NCBI GenBank assembly: GCA_015680685.1
Contig: MNCI01014407.1
Location: forward strand, 67,361 to 131,360
Source: Gnetum montanum
Lineage: Eukaryota > Streptophyta > Gnetopsida > Gnetales > Gnetaceae
Direction of reading: 5' to 3'
DNA length: 64,000 nucleotides
Shown here one piece after another: positions 20,577 through 32,854 of this stretch; position 1 is the first letter of the stretch, and every line of letters starts with the position of its first letter. The translations under genes and the position numbers were made by a program. Under the pieces are notes generated by a model that saw only the letters and a list, made by a program, of their open reading frames with translations, made no database searches and was not told the origin of the DNA.

Positions 20577-23429
20577 TCACACCATCTCTGGTGGTGGTAG
20601 TTCTAATAGACCTTCACTACCACCTAGCACATGTGGTGGTGGTGGCATAGACAATGGTTGCCTCATAGCAACTACAACTTTCAAAGGTAACTGGAAAGCC
20701 TCCAAGAGAGCCCTCATTTTCTCTTCCTTGGTTCTGGGATCATTCACTGTCTAAGCAGCTTCACCAATGTGTGTCAAGACTGGAACCTCCCAAGGGCATG
20801 AAAGTGTAGGGAAGAGTTCTTTCAGATTGACAAACTAGGCCGCAAACTATGTTCATTCGATGTCAAACGCTTGGATTGATGTCTACAGCTATTGGTAGTC
20901 ATTCATTCATAGGGCCAAGTTATCAGCGATCTCACATTTCCCTTCAAAATGCATGTGAAGAACCTCAAGTTCCGCATTTTCTATTTCCAATTTTTTTGTC
21001 ACTTTATGTGCTTGGAACTCGCCTTCGTATAAAGAATACGAGGTGGCCACTTGCTTTTCTAGGTCAGACCACGATCTTCTAGCTGTTAACATAGCTAGGT
21101 TTACATAGCAAAGGTTGGCCAACTCCATGTACTCTATCATTTCTTCAATCTATAGTTCCTTGAGGTAGATTTTAGCCTGGTTGTAGGTGTTCAACCCATC
21201 AAAGATGGGTTGCCACACTTCACCTCCTTCTCGAAGCTACCAGAGTGCTTGGTTCAATTTGGGCTTGGCAACTTGAATATGCTTTTCATTCACTTCCTTT
21301 TGTAATCCCACTTGGTCCTTGTAATGATTTTTAACTTTCTCAAACTTAAAGACTTCACTTTTCCAAGCAGCAATTTCGATGGCTGATTTTTGTCACAAGG
21401 CACAAACCTCCTCCATCGATAGATTCTGATTTTCAGTGGCCAACCTCCTCACATCAGCGTTCACCCTAGCTAGCTCTTCTTACTATTCATGGATAAAGCT
21501 TTTCATGTGCTGATTTTCATCACCAACATTGCGTAGGTGATGAACTTCCACGGTCAACCTGACATTCTCCTGGTGAACCTCTGTCAAGTTCTTGTTTAGA
21601 TGATATGCATGAACGTTTACCAAAGACTTCTCAAAGATCATCAACTCTTGCTCATCCTTAACTATCTGGATTTTAACTTGAAGCTATTGAAAAGCTTCAT
21701 CTCTGGTGAGTTCTTGGTTGAGGAGAGCTAGATCGGCAAGTTGGGCCCTAAATTGGGCAACTTCTATTGCCAAGCGTTGACAATTGGCTTGAGCAAATTT
21801 AAGTTGCTCCTCCAAGATGAGGCTCTTACCCCTTGCCAAGAGTAACTCCAACTAGGTTGCATTGATGTTATCTAGATGATCAAAGACATCCATAAGCAGT
21901 TGCCCAGTTCCCACTAGTCAGTCCAATAGTTCTTCATGTTGGGTTGCATCGATCCTACTACGTGAAGTCCCAGCAGACGCTTGTACATCTTCGAGTCCAT
22001 GTACATCCAATACAGGTGCTACTGGTGCATTAAAGACTGTAGCAATCGTGTCAACAACCACTTCAACCACAATATCATGTTCTTGATGCTGCATCACCAG
22101 GATTGTTGCCCCCTCTCCATCCTCAAAGTGTACCAAAAAAGTAGTGGCATTTCTTGAAATTTTAGGAAATAACTATTTGGTGAATACCATTACTTCTCAA
22201 ATACTAGGATCAGTTCTTGTAGGTACTTATGTTCATGTTATAGAGAAAATTGACCCTACTCTTTGTAGCAGACTTACTGATCAAGCCACTTACTCCAGGT
22301 GGCTCATTGATGGGTGATAGACCAAAGGATCTTCTCCTCCACCAGTCCCTCCAGATTTCTCTTGTTGGCTGAAGAGTCATTGTCGAATTTTGCGTATATA
22401 TTCTACAATGGTTTGCGAACCCGACCTCGTTGTTTGTGCAAGTGGTGGAGGTGGTTGCTACTCTTCCTTAGTTTGTGTGATGGCCAGAGTCTTATCTTTC
22501 ATCATTTCCCACCATAAGGCAATTGAGGCATGCCGAAGTGTATCATTGGCATATTGTGCTATCCCTTCTAGTTTGCATAATTTCCTAATTAAGTAGGAAA
22601 AGGGTAAAGCTCACCTTCCATGCTTGCTTTTAGCAAATCTTTTCTCAATATCTAAAAATAATAATTGTGGAAGGCTCATTGGAAATTTTCCGCTTAGAGT
22701 GGCACATGCATGAGCAGAGAAGGTAGTGATCTTGCTCAGTCTTACCGTTGGATTCAAATGGTAAGATGCAATTTTTGAATATACCCTCTTTGCGATGGTC
22801 AAAGTTCCAAACTCTTTACGATCTACCCCATAGCACCACCTGATCCGCTCCCCTTTTACCTTAGGATTTTCTTGCTTAGGTATCTCTACCACATTAGCTC
22901 CAGTCTCAAGCAACCCTAGAGCTTGTGCAATCGCTTCTATAGAGTAAGAGACATAGATGTACTTAATTCTTACTCTGGACCATGGCTGCCAATTTTTGTA
23001 GAAGAGATAAGTCTCTCCTAAATACCATTCACCACTAGATGTGATGCTTGGCCACATAGGAGAGTTTTGCAATTGGAGCTTCACCTCTTCTAGTGCATTC
23101 TCAAGAAATGGTCTAAAGTTCAACTCTTGCAAAACCATTCGTTGCACCTCCCTTGGCCTGATAGTGTCAAGACATGCTTGGGTCAAAGTGACCTCAACTT
23201 GTGGCGCCATCGTCGAAGTCTCATCCCCTTGCGATTGTTCACGGGGGATCTCCTCTTCAGGAATCTAATGAATAGATTCCACATCAAACCCTTCACAGAG
23301 GGGGCCAGTTGCATAGGATCCCTCCACATGCTCTAGGTGCTGCACACCTCGTCCTCTACCCATTCTTGGTTACTTGTCCCTTGGTTGTGATGGTCCTTCT
23401 TCCCTTGGATGCCTTGGTTTCAGTGCCAT
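20577..23429 (-). pseudogene. Element B ORF3, downstream of pol
   Basis: About 950 codons with around 20 breaks. It starts MALKPRHP at 23429, right after a splice-acceptor-like TTTGATTGTAG. The N-terminal domain (codons about 70-290) has VTLTQACLD, WYLGETYLFYKN and LPQLLFLDIEKRF, followed by LPFSYLIRKLC. This recalls the 'putative plant transposon protein' domain known from Athila env-like ORFs, but I cannot confirm that. Codons about 430-850 are Glu/Gln/Leu-rich coiled coil. The C-terminus holds CPWEVP and NDPRTKEEK. Elements C (45100-47929) and D (61900-64000) carry homologues. No signal peptide or clear membrane anchor is seen, so an envelope role is not supported. Function unknown. Confidence 0.75.
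22611..23210 (-). other. ORF3 N-terminal domain, longest open stretch
   Basis: This 199-codon uninterrupted stretch is the best preserved part of ORF3. It holds QVEVTLTQACLDTIRP, WYLGETYLFYKNWQPW, a VSYSIEAIAQALGLLE helix, WCYGVDRKEFG, YHLNPTVRLSK and LPQLLFLDIEKRF. The first two motifs recur in D at 62120-62330 and the second in C near 47540. That three elements of different age retain the same residues argues that the protein was selected while the family was active. Confidence 0.75.
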
Positions 23430-23689
23430 CTACAATCAAACATAACCACTAATTAAATTATGCACAAGGTGCTCAAAATGGCCCTCATACACATTCTCAG
23501 TTTGACTAAGTTATGGTGTTGGCACATGCATCCCATTAAATTTCCCAGAGTATTAGTTGATGGGTTAGAACCAAAAGACAATAAGACATGAGTTAGAGTT
23601 TAAAGTATTGTTTTTGTTTCTTCCCTTAAGAGGTGTTAAGTCTTTATTGATGTTAATTGTGAGTAATTAATTAATTTCAATAGACCTCA

Positions 23690-23734
23690 CCCCCCCCCCC
23701 CCCCCCACCCCCCCACGACTAAGAGCATACCTCC
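23690..23734 (-). other. Element B internal PPT-like tract
   Basis: The minus strand reads GGTATGCTCTTAGTCGTG followed by a G-run with one T (25 bases in all). It repeats the terminal PPT with its TTAGTCGTGGGGG context. It lies about 260 nt upstream of the ORF3 start. The G-run has probably lengthened by slippage. Confidence 0.7.
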
Positions 23735-24219
23735 AGTTGTTAAAGAGGGGAAGGATAAGTTGATTAGGACATGCAGTAGACAACATAAGTCACACATTAA
23801 TTAAAACATCTTTAAGTGAAGGGGCTTTGCATGCTTCCAAAGGGAGGAAAACCATGGAGTGGATGAATGGGTGGATGACGTGAACTCATTGCTGATTTTA
23901 TGAGATGAAAGTAGATGTAAATTCCGAAAAAACAACAATGCGAGGGTGGGAGCGAGATAAAATAAGTGGACCATTTCTTGCGACCCATCGCAACGAAAAC
24001 CAACTGTGCCATACATCTGATGACAATAAGACAATTTATTAGTAACCAAATGGAAATTAAACATACACACACATAAATAAGCAAACAAAAAAATAGAAAA
24101 GTAATTAAAGAAATAAAAATTGAGTAAGAATTAAAAAACGTATGAACGATGTTGAAAAACAAAAAAGTGTAAAAGAAAAATTCCAAAATAGTAAGGAGCT
24201 TAGTAGAATGGATCAGCAT

Positions 24220-27200
24220 AGAGGACAGTCTCCCCCATGACTAGGTTGGAAGAAGGAGACTCAAAAAATGGAACGAGGTTGTCCTTGTGATGGTGAGGCA
24301 ATAGCATTGGTTTGGTGGAGTTCACAAAAAGGTTTTAATTATTGCCAATTGACCAATTGCATTCTTGTGGGGTCCTCAGGTTTGTGTATAAGTAAGGCCT
24401 AGGATGGGAAGGTTTCGAAGACAATGTAAGGTCCTTCCCACAATGTTTGAAACTTGGTCAGTTACAATACGTGTGTGGGGTTCCAGTAAAGTACCTTATC
24501 TCCACATCTAAATGTTACCTTCCAAATCCTTAGATCATGACGTTTTTTATTGTAGGCCTTGTGTATCTCATTTGAGGACAGGGCCATCAATCAATTCTCA
24601 TCTAGCACACTTAGGTTGATAAGTCATTCGTGTTGTGTTAGTGGTATGTCAAGATCCAAGTCACAGGCTGTAGATAGTGTCTGGGGTTCTTCCTGGATTA
24701 GAAGTTTCGATAGCTTACCGTACACTAACTCATAGGAAGAGTAACCTATAGGAAGTTTCCAAGTGGAGCGATAGGCCCAGAGGGCATCGTTAAGTTTGGT
24801 GCTCCAATCCCTCCTATATTTACCAATGGTTTGAGTGAGGATTTTGGTGATCTCCCTATTGGTGACTTCGGCCTACCTGTTGGCTTGGGGGTGATAAGGC
24901 ATTGTAAATTTATGGGTAACCCCCAAGTGTTGCATGAGTTTATGAAAGGTGGTGCCTGTAAAATGCATTCCATTGTCTGAGATGAGTGCACGTGGCACTC
25001 CAAACCTATTTACCATTTGCTATTAGACAAATCATGTAGTAGTGTTTGAGGAATAGTTGATGACAGCTACCGCCTCCACCCACTTTGTGTAGTTGTTCAC
25101 AATGACAATGATGTATGCCTTCTTGTTGGACAGGGGTGTGATGGGACCCATGATGTCGATGCCCCAAGTGTCGAAGGGATCTAGTGGTTGGATCCACTGT
25201 TGAGGTCCCTTCATTCGTGCAGTTATCCCACCATATCTCTAGCATTGTTTACAGAAGCGGGTGAACCATTGTGCATCCCTAAAAATTGTAGGCCAATAAT
25301 ATCCTACAAGAAGGATCTTAATGGTTGTGCATCATCCAACATAGTGGCCCCCACAAGGGCCCTCGTGAGCATCTTGGAAGATGCATAGTGTATCATCATT
25401 AGGGACATACCATCGAACTAGGCCATATGCACACACCTTATAAAGGTGGCCATTGATTTCCATGAAGCACTTGGCCTTATGGAGAAACTATTATTTCTGT
25501 CGATGGCCCCACTCCTTTGGCAATTCCTGGGTTGTGGGATAAGTGAAGATGTGGCTGAACCAAGGTGATTCTTTGGGCACCTACATCTTGATTACTCCCG
25601 CAAAGAGGAGTTTATCTGGAAATTGGTCAAAGAGTGGCTTCTCCTCTTCTACGTTATCCTATCACAACTAAGACAAGTGGTCAGCGACCACATTCTCAAT
25701 TTCCTTTCAATCTACCATAGTGAGGTTAAATTCCTAAAGAATCACCAACCACCGTATGATAGAAGGCCTCACCATTGGTTTGTTCATCAGGAACCGGATG
25801 GCACTATGGTCGGTATGCATGAACACCTTGTACCTGAGCACATAGTGTTGAAAGTTTTCCAAGGCAAACACCACTGCCATCAACTCTTTTTCGGTGGTGG
25901 TGTAGTTAAGCTAAAAACCCACAATGCTATGGCTTACACAGTGAACATAGTATGGGCATTTTTGGTCATCCCACTATGTAAGCAAGGCTCCCAATGCATA
26001 GTTAGATGCATCCATCATGACATGGAAGGGTTTGGACCAATAAGGTGCCTGTAGAACTAAAGTCTCTACAAGTTTCTGTTTAATGTTTGGAATGCAGATT
26101 CATATTCCCTGGTCTAGATGAATGGAGCATCTTTCTACATGAGTTTCACCAACGGCTTGGCGATCTTCAAAAAATTTTCAATGAAGCACTAGTAGTAACC
26201 AGTGTGGCCAAGGAATGACCAAACATCTTTTATAGTGCTTGGTTGCCTAGTGATTCCTTGGATGACCCTAACTTTTTAAAGGTCCACGCTAATCCCTATT
26301 TGTGAAATTCAGTGCCCTAGCACAATGCCCTCTTGGACCATTAAGTGGCTTTTCTGCCAATTGAGCCGCAGATTAGTTTCCACAAATCTTTTCAAAACTT
26401 GCTCAAGGTAGTCCAAGGCTTGATCAAATGTGGCTCCATAGGTAGAGAAGTCATCCATGAAGACTTCTACCCCATTGCCAATTTTTTGGTAGAAGATGCT
26501 GAGAACAAGGCATTAGAAAGTGGTAGGCACATTACATAGGCCAAAGGGCATCTTTTTGTATGCGAAAGTCCCCCAGGGGCTTGTGAAGGTTATCCTGGCC
26601 TAGTCTTCTAGAACAATTTGGATTTGATTATAACCACTATAACCATCCAAAAAGCTATAATAATGATGCCCCGAAATGGTATCCAACACTTGGTCCATAA
26701 ATGGGAGCGGGAATTGATCTTTGAAGGTAGCCATGTTGAGCAATCGGAAATCTAGACAGACCCTCCAATTGCCATCCTTCTTTAGCACAATAATGAGTGG
26801 GCTAACCCAATTGCTATCGGCAATAGAGTAGATGAACCCCATTTTTAGAAATTGCTCGATTTCATCTTTGATGACCTGTTTCAATTTGGGGTTCAATTGC
26901 CTTTGTGGTTGTCTTCGTGGCTTCATGGAGGGATCAATATAAATCTGATGTTGGCAAACCCTGGGATCAACTCCTGTTAATTCAAGATATAACCATGTAA
27001 AAGCAACTTCCCATTTGTTCACCACGTTCAGCAACTTCCTCTTTTGTTCAAGAGCAAGGGTGACATTGATAATTACTAGTTTCCAATTCTGTAAAAATGC
27101 ATATTCTAAGTGGACCAGTAAGGGTTTGAGTTCCAAGGGCTCTTGTTTAAAACTTTTAGGAATTTGCAACTTTCCCTAATCATCACGGTCATCAACAATG

Positions 27201-27829
27201 GATACTTGCTGATGAACCTCTTCCAAATCATCCATACTTTCTATATAGGCGCGTACAAGCCCCTCAGATTGTTCCATGCATAAAGTGCTGCTAACAGGAT
27301 CAGTGGTCAGCCACTAGGTGCCTTCTTGATTTGTGGCTGCTACATACAGGCACTGTTGAACTTGCGATTCCTCAGTACACCGACTGCATGCTTGAAAAGA
27401 TGTTCACTTAGCAAACCACAACTATTGCACACAATTGCACCCGGAGCCATTGTACGTGATGCATAGAACTCGCTTCTTCTTGATCTTCCCAAAAGGATTT
27501 TCTTTTAAAATTTCAAGGGAGAGATCTTGGAGCCTCAATCTTGCATCCACCATGCTCAACTAGTCTCTTCCCATTATGATTGGGATGTTCCCTTTGCAAT
27601 TATCAACATGAATGACAAAGAAGTTAGCAAGATAGGACCACCTGCAAACGGTGGTCACAATGTCTTCCACCAATCCCAAGGGAATAGTAATGGATTGGTC
27701 TACCAGCTCGAGCTGAATGTTGCTCTTCTTTAACGGGAGTAGGTTCCAAGTCTTGTACATGTCATGTGAAATCAAGTTGACTTCCAACCCCAAATCCAGA
27801 AGAGTTTTACATGGCTCATTTCCTGCCAC
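24220..27829 (-). pseudogene. Element B pol: PR, RT, RNase H, integrase
   Basis: The protease (27829-27460) has LLDLGLEVNLIS in place of the DSG loop and ends IPIIMGRDW. RT runs about 27169-26330, with an open 189-codon stretch (27169-26600) holding KPRRQPQRQLNP, WRVCLDFRLLNM and YSGYNQIQI; its active site VFMDDFS near 26450 is intact. RNase H (about 26010-25640) has DASNYALG and HTDHSAIRFLMN. Integrase (about 25300-24720) keeps all three acidic residues (IDIMGP, SDNGMHF, QAEVTNRE). The C-terminal GPF-type region ends near 24260. Frameshifts near 25.9 kb and several stops inactivate it. Confidence 0.85.
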
Positions 27830-30388
27830 TTGAAGATAGATGAGGGGGCTTCTCGGATCAGTTAATTTCTGGGGAAGATGACCTGCCTTTATCTAGTCGA
27901 TCATGGTGTGTGTGAGCATGACCATTTGTATGTTGGAGGGTGTTTAGTTTGAAGGCTGCTCAAAGGGTGGAATAGTGGAGGTAATTTGAGGTTCAGAGGC
28001 ACAAGCCACAGGTGTGTGTCAGGGTATGCTTAGGTTATTGGGTAGAAAAAGGGACGTTTTCATGGCTTTACTTCCGGTCCACTTGGCTAAGGAGTCAATT
28101 GTAGGTTGATAGCCCTCGTAGCATTATGTTGCTGTGGTTGTGGTGGTATTTCCCCTTGCATAGGTGGAGCGAGTGGTAGCTGAGTGGGGTGTTGTTGAGT
28201 AGGGACAATAGGAGAAGGTGATGGAGGATAGTAGAGGTATGGGCTCTCCCTCCTAGGTGATGGAGATTGTGGTCAAAAATATTCTGAGGGGTGGTAATAA
28301 TTCTGAAAGGTCATGTAACTAGAAGAGTCCCATGAGGAGACTGGTTGTTGAGCATAGTACCCACAGGGATCTGGCTGTCGGTAAGGGTACTGCTGCCTTG
28401 GAGGTGGCATCCCCCACAATTGTGGATGCTGCCATTGTTGAAAGTATTCATAAGGTTGCGGTGGCGCTCCACTAGGATAATATCCTTGTTGCTAGTGGAA
28501 CTGTCTAGGATTTCCCTGTGGGTAAGGAAACCTTCAGGGTGTTTGCCTCTTTGCTAAGTGAGGATTCAACGCATACACCCTAGACTTTTGTAAATGTGAC
28601 ACCACGGGACAACACCCCTTAGGATGTTTGTATTAACATATGTCACATTCATCATCTCCCTCTGTGTCGAAGTCTACAACCTGCTCTGCTACAACAACTT
28701 TGCCCTTACCTTTATGGTGGGCTCGTTCAGCTTCCTTCCTCCTACACCGATCATGATCATTACCTTGCTCTCTAGACTCCTCTACGATTTTCAAAACACT
28801 TTGAAATTTTTCTTCTAAAGAGTCCCACATCTTGTCAACCTTTGTCAATATTTCAGAGCCAAAGTTTTGTAGGGGCAAGGTTTTTCGGTTCATTGCTGCA
28901 TCCAGTGGTGATTCCTCCTCATCTTTACAAAATCGGACCTTCCTCTTTCTAATGGAGGGATCCTGATTGTACTCTTCTACACTCTCCTTCTTTCTAAGTT
29001 CCCCCTCCTCTTTGGCCACTTACTCAATTAAGCATTGTAGTTGATGGGCTCTTAGTTTTGATAGTCGTCCTTGGGTGTACACGCCAAGGCTCTTTCTTAT
29101 TTCAAAGTGGAGCCCATCAATGATATGGCAAAGCTATGCCAGCTGAGAGTAGCCATGACCAGGGCATGGATGTAATAATGAATAGTATATGCTCATGGCT
29201 GCATCCAAGGGTTCATGACCACCTTGCTTCCACCCTTGGATTTGACATCTCAGGTTAGCCACTCTAGAGTAGGTTTGATACTTGTCGTTGAAGATTTTCA
29301 GCATCGTACTCCATCTCCTGATTGATTCCGGCTCCAAAGACCGGTACCAGCTTTCTGCTTCTTTGATGAATATGCAAGGGAATAGCTTAAGTTTTTTCCA
29401 ATCATTATTAATGTTCTGTAGGGTGCAAGAATCATGAAACAAATGAATCTGCGGATCACAATTATATCCCCCTTCAAATTTGGGAATGTTGTTCATGTCA
29501 ATGCGCTTGATTCGACTATCTTTCAAGTGCCTACTGGGTATTTGAACTACCTTGATAATATGGAGCATGCTTCGAGTAGCCAACAATGGTTCATCCGAGT
29601 CATAGTCCTACTGAAGGCCACGATGTCTGTGACGAGTTCGGCTACCTCTCCTTTCTTAACAGTGAGGCTCGCGTGATTGGTCACGCACTCCCTCACATCA
29701 TTCCCTTCAGTCCTTACGACCACCATCTCCTTGCTCCTTTCTACCATGGTCCCAATCAGAATCGGAACTGGATGAAGGTAGAGGAGAGTGGAAGGATGGA
29801 GAAGAGGGAGAGGAATTGCCACCACCCTAGTGTCGATCTCCTCCACTGCTCTGATGATGGCCTCGATCTTCATGCCCATCTTTGCTTGTGTCATGACCTC
29901 TCCTATGTGACCCTCCATCCTCCTAGGGGTCCCAGTCACTTGATTTCTTGTTTTGAATGATGGACTGAATGATCTGGTGCCCTAGAGAAAGTTCGGCCGA
30001 ATGGAAATCATGCAAGACAAATTCCCCATTGTCTTGCAACCCTTGCAAAAATAAGGGGTTACTGAACTATTTCCCCTTCATGTGTTCATACTATTCTACC
30101 TACTGCTGGTCTCGTACACGTTGGGCCTTAGTGGGACAATAGTCTTGGTAGTCATGGTCCTCCATGATGTACTCCACACCTCGATCCCGAATGCCTAGTT
30201 TGGCAAAATTGTGAAACAACATTCCAAGAGCCGATCGGTTAGGCGGTAATATGATGTTGCCTCAGATGCTCATCCTGATGTAAGATAAAGGTGAAGTCGA
30301 GAACATATTCATCTGGATGTGTGTATACCACCCAACATTCTTGTGGCACTGGTGGGTTGGATCCATTTTGCCTGTAAGAAGAAGACAT
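27830..30388 (-). pseudogene. Element B Gag
   Basis: Starts MSSSYRQNG at 30388, matched by MSSSSQKYD in D. Both continue VPQEC...YTHPDE(Y/F)V...FTFILH. A charged, His/Ser-rich middle follows (about 29940-29600). The capsid core is 29586-29134 (FEGGYNCDP, AESWYRSLEPESIRRW, FNDKYQTYSRV). A basic helix follows (VAKEEGELRKKESVEEYN). A short zinc knuckle CDIC-x3-H-x3-C (near 28600) comes next, then a Tyr/Gln/Pro-rich tail (about 28520-28190). A frameshift early in the N-terminus and several stops break it. Gag would form the particle that packages the RNA. Confidence 0.8.
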
Positions 30389-30533
30389 GTTGGATGTTAG
30401 ATAATCCACTAATTGGTGTACCTTACTTTTTACTTAGGCCACCTAGCGTGCATAGATTTTACTCTCCTGGGTCCATTCCAACAACGTGAATGATAATTTT
30501 GCTAAGGTTAGATGGTGCATGTAAGACTAACAG

Positions 30534-30550
30534 TCCTGGCAATGGTGCCA
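30534..30550 (-). other. Element B primer-binding site, tRNA-Asp type
   Basis: One base after the 5' LTR, the minus strand reads TGGCACCATTGCCAGGA. It differs from the complement of plant tRNA-Asp (TGGCGCCGTTGCCGGGGA) at a few G-to-A positions and by one base of length. The changes fall on CpG or G bases, as expected from decay of methylated DNA. tRNA-Asp priming is known for some Athila/Tat elements. Confidence 0.75.
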
Positions 30551-30551
30551 A

Positions 30552-31450
30552 TGATGAGCGGTTAGGTACCCTTACACCCAACTATGCGAATCACAGGCAT
30601 TCACACACGACTCAGTCAAATTCCGTAGATTGTAAGCACTTTGCATACACTAGATCCTAACCAGCAAAACCTTGTGTTAGAATGGTCGTTGTCTTCCCAA
30701 CCTCACTTGTGATGGTTAAGTGAGATTAAGGCAAATAGTTTTTATGGATTTTTCACTTTATCTTCTAGCGTCTAATTCTTGAAATTCTTGAATGAAATGT
30801 AAGGAATGGAATATTACGTAATCTATAATTATCCCAATCCATCTATTAACTTTTCCTAGCATAAGCATCAGATCCCATCTTCCATGCACATCCTGGGCAT
30901 CCCCTAACCACTACTAGGTTACCAGACGTTAAGCGTCACTAGGTTACCAAGTGTCGAGTTTACGTTCTAGATGGTCGTACTTATGGTTTTTACAAACTAT
31001 AGAAGAGTGATCACGATTAAAGTAATAATAATAAAAACTTGAGGAATTATTAAGGCATAAAAATATTAAACTATTAAATGCATCAAATGCCTAAGTCCAA
31101 CTGCTACAAGGAATACTTGAAAAGGTCATTTTATTGCCGGTCACACCAATGGGCTCAGGAACATTAGTGCTCGAATAAAGAGCTGAACACCTTTCTCACA
31201 CCTGCTGCGGGCACTTGGAAAATATTTTAACTCTCCCGAAAACAAACTGCAAGAGCTTCGCTACAACTGCCAAAAAGATACCTAAGTGTGGCGGAAGCAC
31301 ACTTATTTATAGGCTAGAACAGGCTTTGTGTAAACAGGGCCACGTAGATGCATGGATAGATGCATCGACATGGCCGCATCGACGTAGCTGCGTATATGGG
31401 ACCCCATATACGCAGCCTAGTCAATGCATCAACTGCTTAGCACTTCATCA
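30552..31450 (-). repeat. Element B 5' LTR
   Basis: 899 bp, pairing with 19438-20345. The plus-strand edges are TGATGAGCGG and CACTTCATCA. TATAAATA on the minus strand lies near 31302-31309. The U3 side (31320-31440) carries repeated GCATCGAC-type motifs. This LTR would drive transcription toward lower coordinates. Confidence 0.9.
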
Positions 31451-31455
31451 CCTAC
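31451..31455. repeat. Element B right target duplication
   Basis: CCTAC, partner of CCTGC at 19433-19437. Confidence 0.65.
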
Positions 31456-32100
31456 TTCAAACATTGAGAGGTGGTTTACATTACAATGAACTTCAACCAC
31501 CAAAGTTTCTCAAAACAAAGGCTCACTCTTTCTTCTTCACATACCTGCGTCTTCACAAAAATTCTCATTGCACAAATTTTTGTAATGTTCGTAGTCAATA
31601 ACAACTACAAATTTCAAAAATTTCAAGTGCTCATTCCACAACAATAAATAATTGATAATGATGACAGAATTTAGGGGTTGCATTTCAAGTTTGTTTTTCC
31701 TTGGCACAAAATGGAAACCTTGACTGAGGAGAAAATTCTATTAAAAAATAAAATAAGAAAGTGAGAAGAAAATTAAGTTTAAAAATAAATGAGAAAGTGA
31801 AGAATTAGAATTGAGTTGCAGAAATATATTGATGGCAAGATTTTAGAGTTGTATTCCAAGTGTGTTTTTCCAAGTAAAGGATGGAAACCTTAAGCTACCA
31901 GAAAATTCAGTTAAAAAATAAAATACGAAAGTGGGGAGAAAATTCAGTTAAAATTTTAAATAAGCTACCTAAGTCAAAAAGCAGCCTGGGAAAGTTTTTC
32001 TTAACATTTTGAAAAGAAAAGGGAAGTGGTGAGACCTTTTAAAAAATCAAAGGAGATGGGATGGACTGTAAACTACTTCTATAGTTATTATAATTTCTTT

Positions 32101-32186
32101 GGTGCTCCTAGAAATTTTTGCAGCTATCTCATAATTCAAGTCCTGGTGCTCCTAGAAATTTTTGCAGCTATCTCATAATTCAAGTC
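32101..32186. repeat. Two 42-bp tandem copies, period 44
   Basis: The unit starting GGTGCTCCTAGAAATTTTTG is repeated without a mismatch, separated by two bases. Perfect identity means a recent duplication compared with the decayed elements around it. Confidence 0.85.
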
Positions 32187-32812
32187 GTGGACTCAAGATT
32201 CTTATGATTCTATGTTTAAGTGATTTGTGAATCATCGATCATATTTTTCAGAACAAGGCCTTGCTCATTTTCCAGATTTTCAAAATCTGAATGATGACTC
32301 TTCCACCAAATAAAACATACAACCAGCTTTCAAAGGCTAACCTTTTTGGCTATAAGATTTGCTATAAGATCAGCCTTTGCCATGGGTCTTTGTCACGGCA
32401 GCCTAACCTACCTTTGGAATCCTACTTTTCTGCTCTTGCTGTGTTTGAATGAGACCGAAAATGCCACTTTCTTAACGCCGAGAAATAAAAGTAATAACCA
32501 GTCAAGATTCCACCTAAAAGGAGCGAAATGGAAAAGACCCATGGAAAAAGACTTCAGACCTCAGATTCAGAGAAGGTCACGAAGTCCCATGAGTGTTTCT
32601 TTACTAAGCTCATGTGTTGCGCGTATTAGCACTTTACAGTTAACGACAGGTGTCTTGCCAACTGAGATTAACGAAAATCTTTTCCTTAAAATTTTCTTAT
32701 TTCCATTACGGCACCCTACCTTTTTCAGTTCCAAGTCCCAGAACCCAGCTCAGTTACTCACAGATACTAAGCTTTTTTTCATCCATCATCAGTTCTTCCA
32801 ATTTGAAGCTCT

Positions 32813-32854
32813 GAATGATTATCAGTTTCTTTTGAATGATTATCAGTTTCTTTT
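32813..32854. repeat. Two perfect 21-bp tandem copies
   Basis: GAATGATTATCAGTTTCTTT plus one T, twice, with no mismatch. Confidence 0.9.

Larger units (their letters stand above)
19438..31450 (-). mobile_element. Element B: full-length Ty3/gypsy with ORF3
   Basis: This is a 12-kb element on the minus strand with LTRs of 899 and 908 bp, inverted TGATGA...TCATCA ends and a 5-bp flanking duplication with one mismatch. Read from the 5' LTR (30552-31450) it has a tRNA-Asp-type PBS, gag, protease, RT, RNase H, integrase, an internal PPT, ORF3, a terminal PPT and the 3' LTR (19438-20345). The two LTRs agree at about nine of ten bases by eye, and scattered stops and frameshifts run through the coding part, so it is an old dead copy. 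It is the best template in the window for the family layout. Confidence 0.9.

Noticed and set aside
20577-23429. ORF3 as a true envelope gene
   Set aside because: It occupies the env position, but I see no signal peptide, cleavage site or membrane anchor, and most of the protein is coiled coil.
23690-23714. Poly-C run as a possible assembly artefact
   Set aside because: The length may be inaccurate, but the same G-rich tract with conserved flanks occurs at the same place in A, C and D, so the feature itself is real.
25623-26054. 143-codon plus-strand ORF
   Set aside because: It is the shadow of the RNase H/integrase region of element B, which is coding on the minus strand.
29586-29960. 124-codon plus-strand ORF
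   Set aside because: Antisense of the element B Gag.
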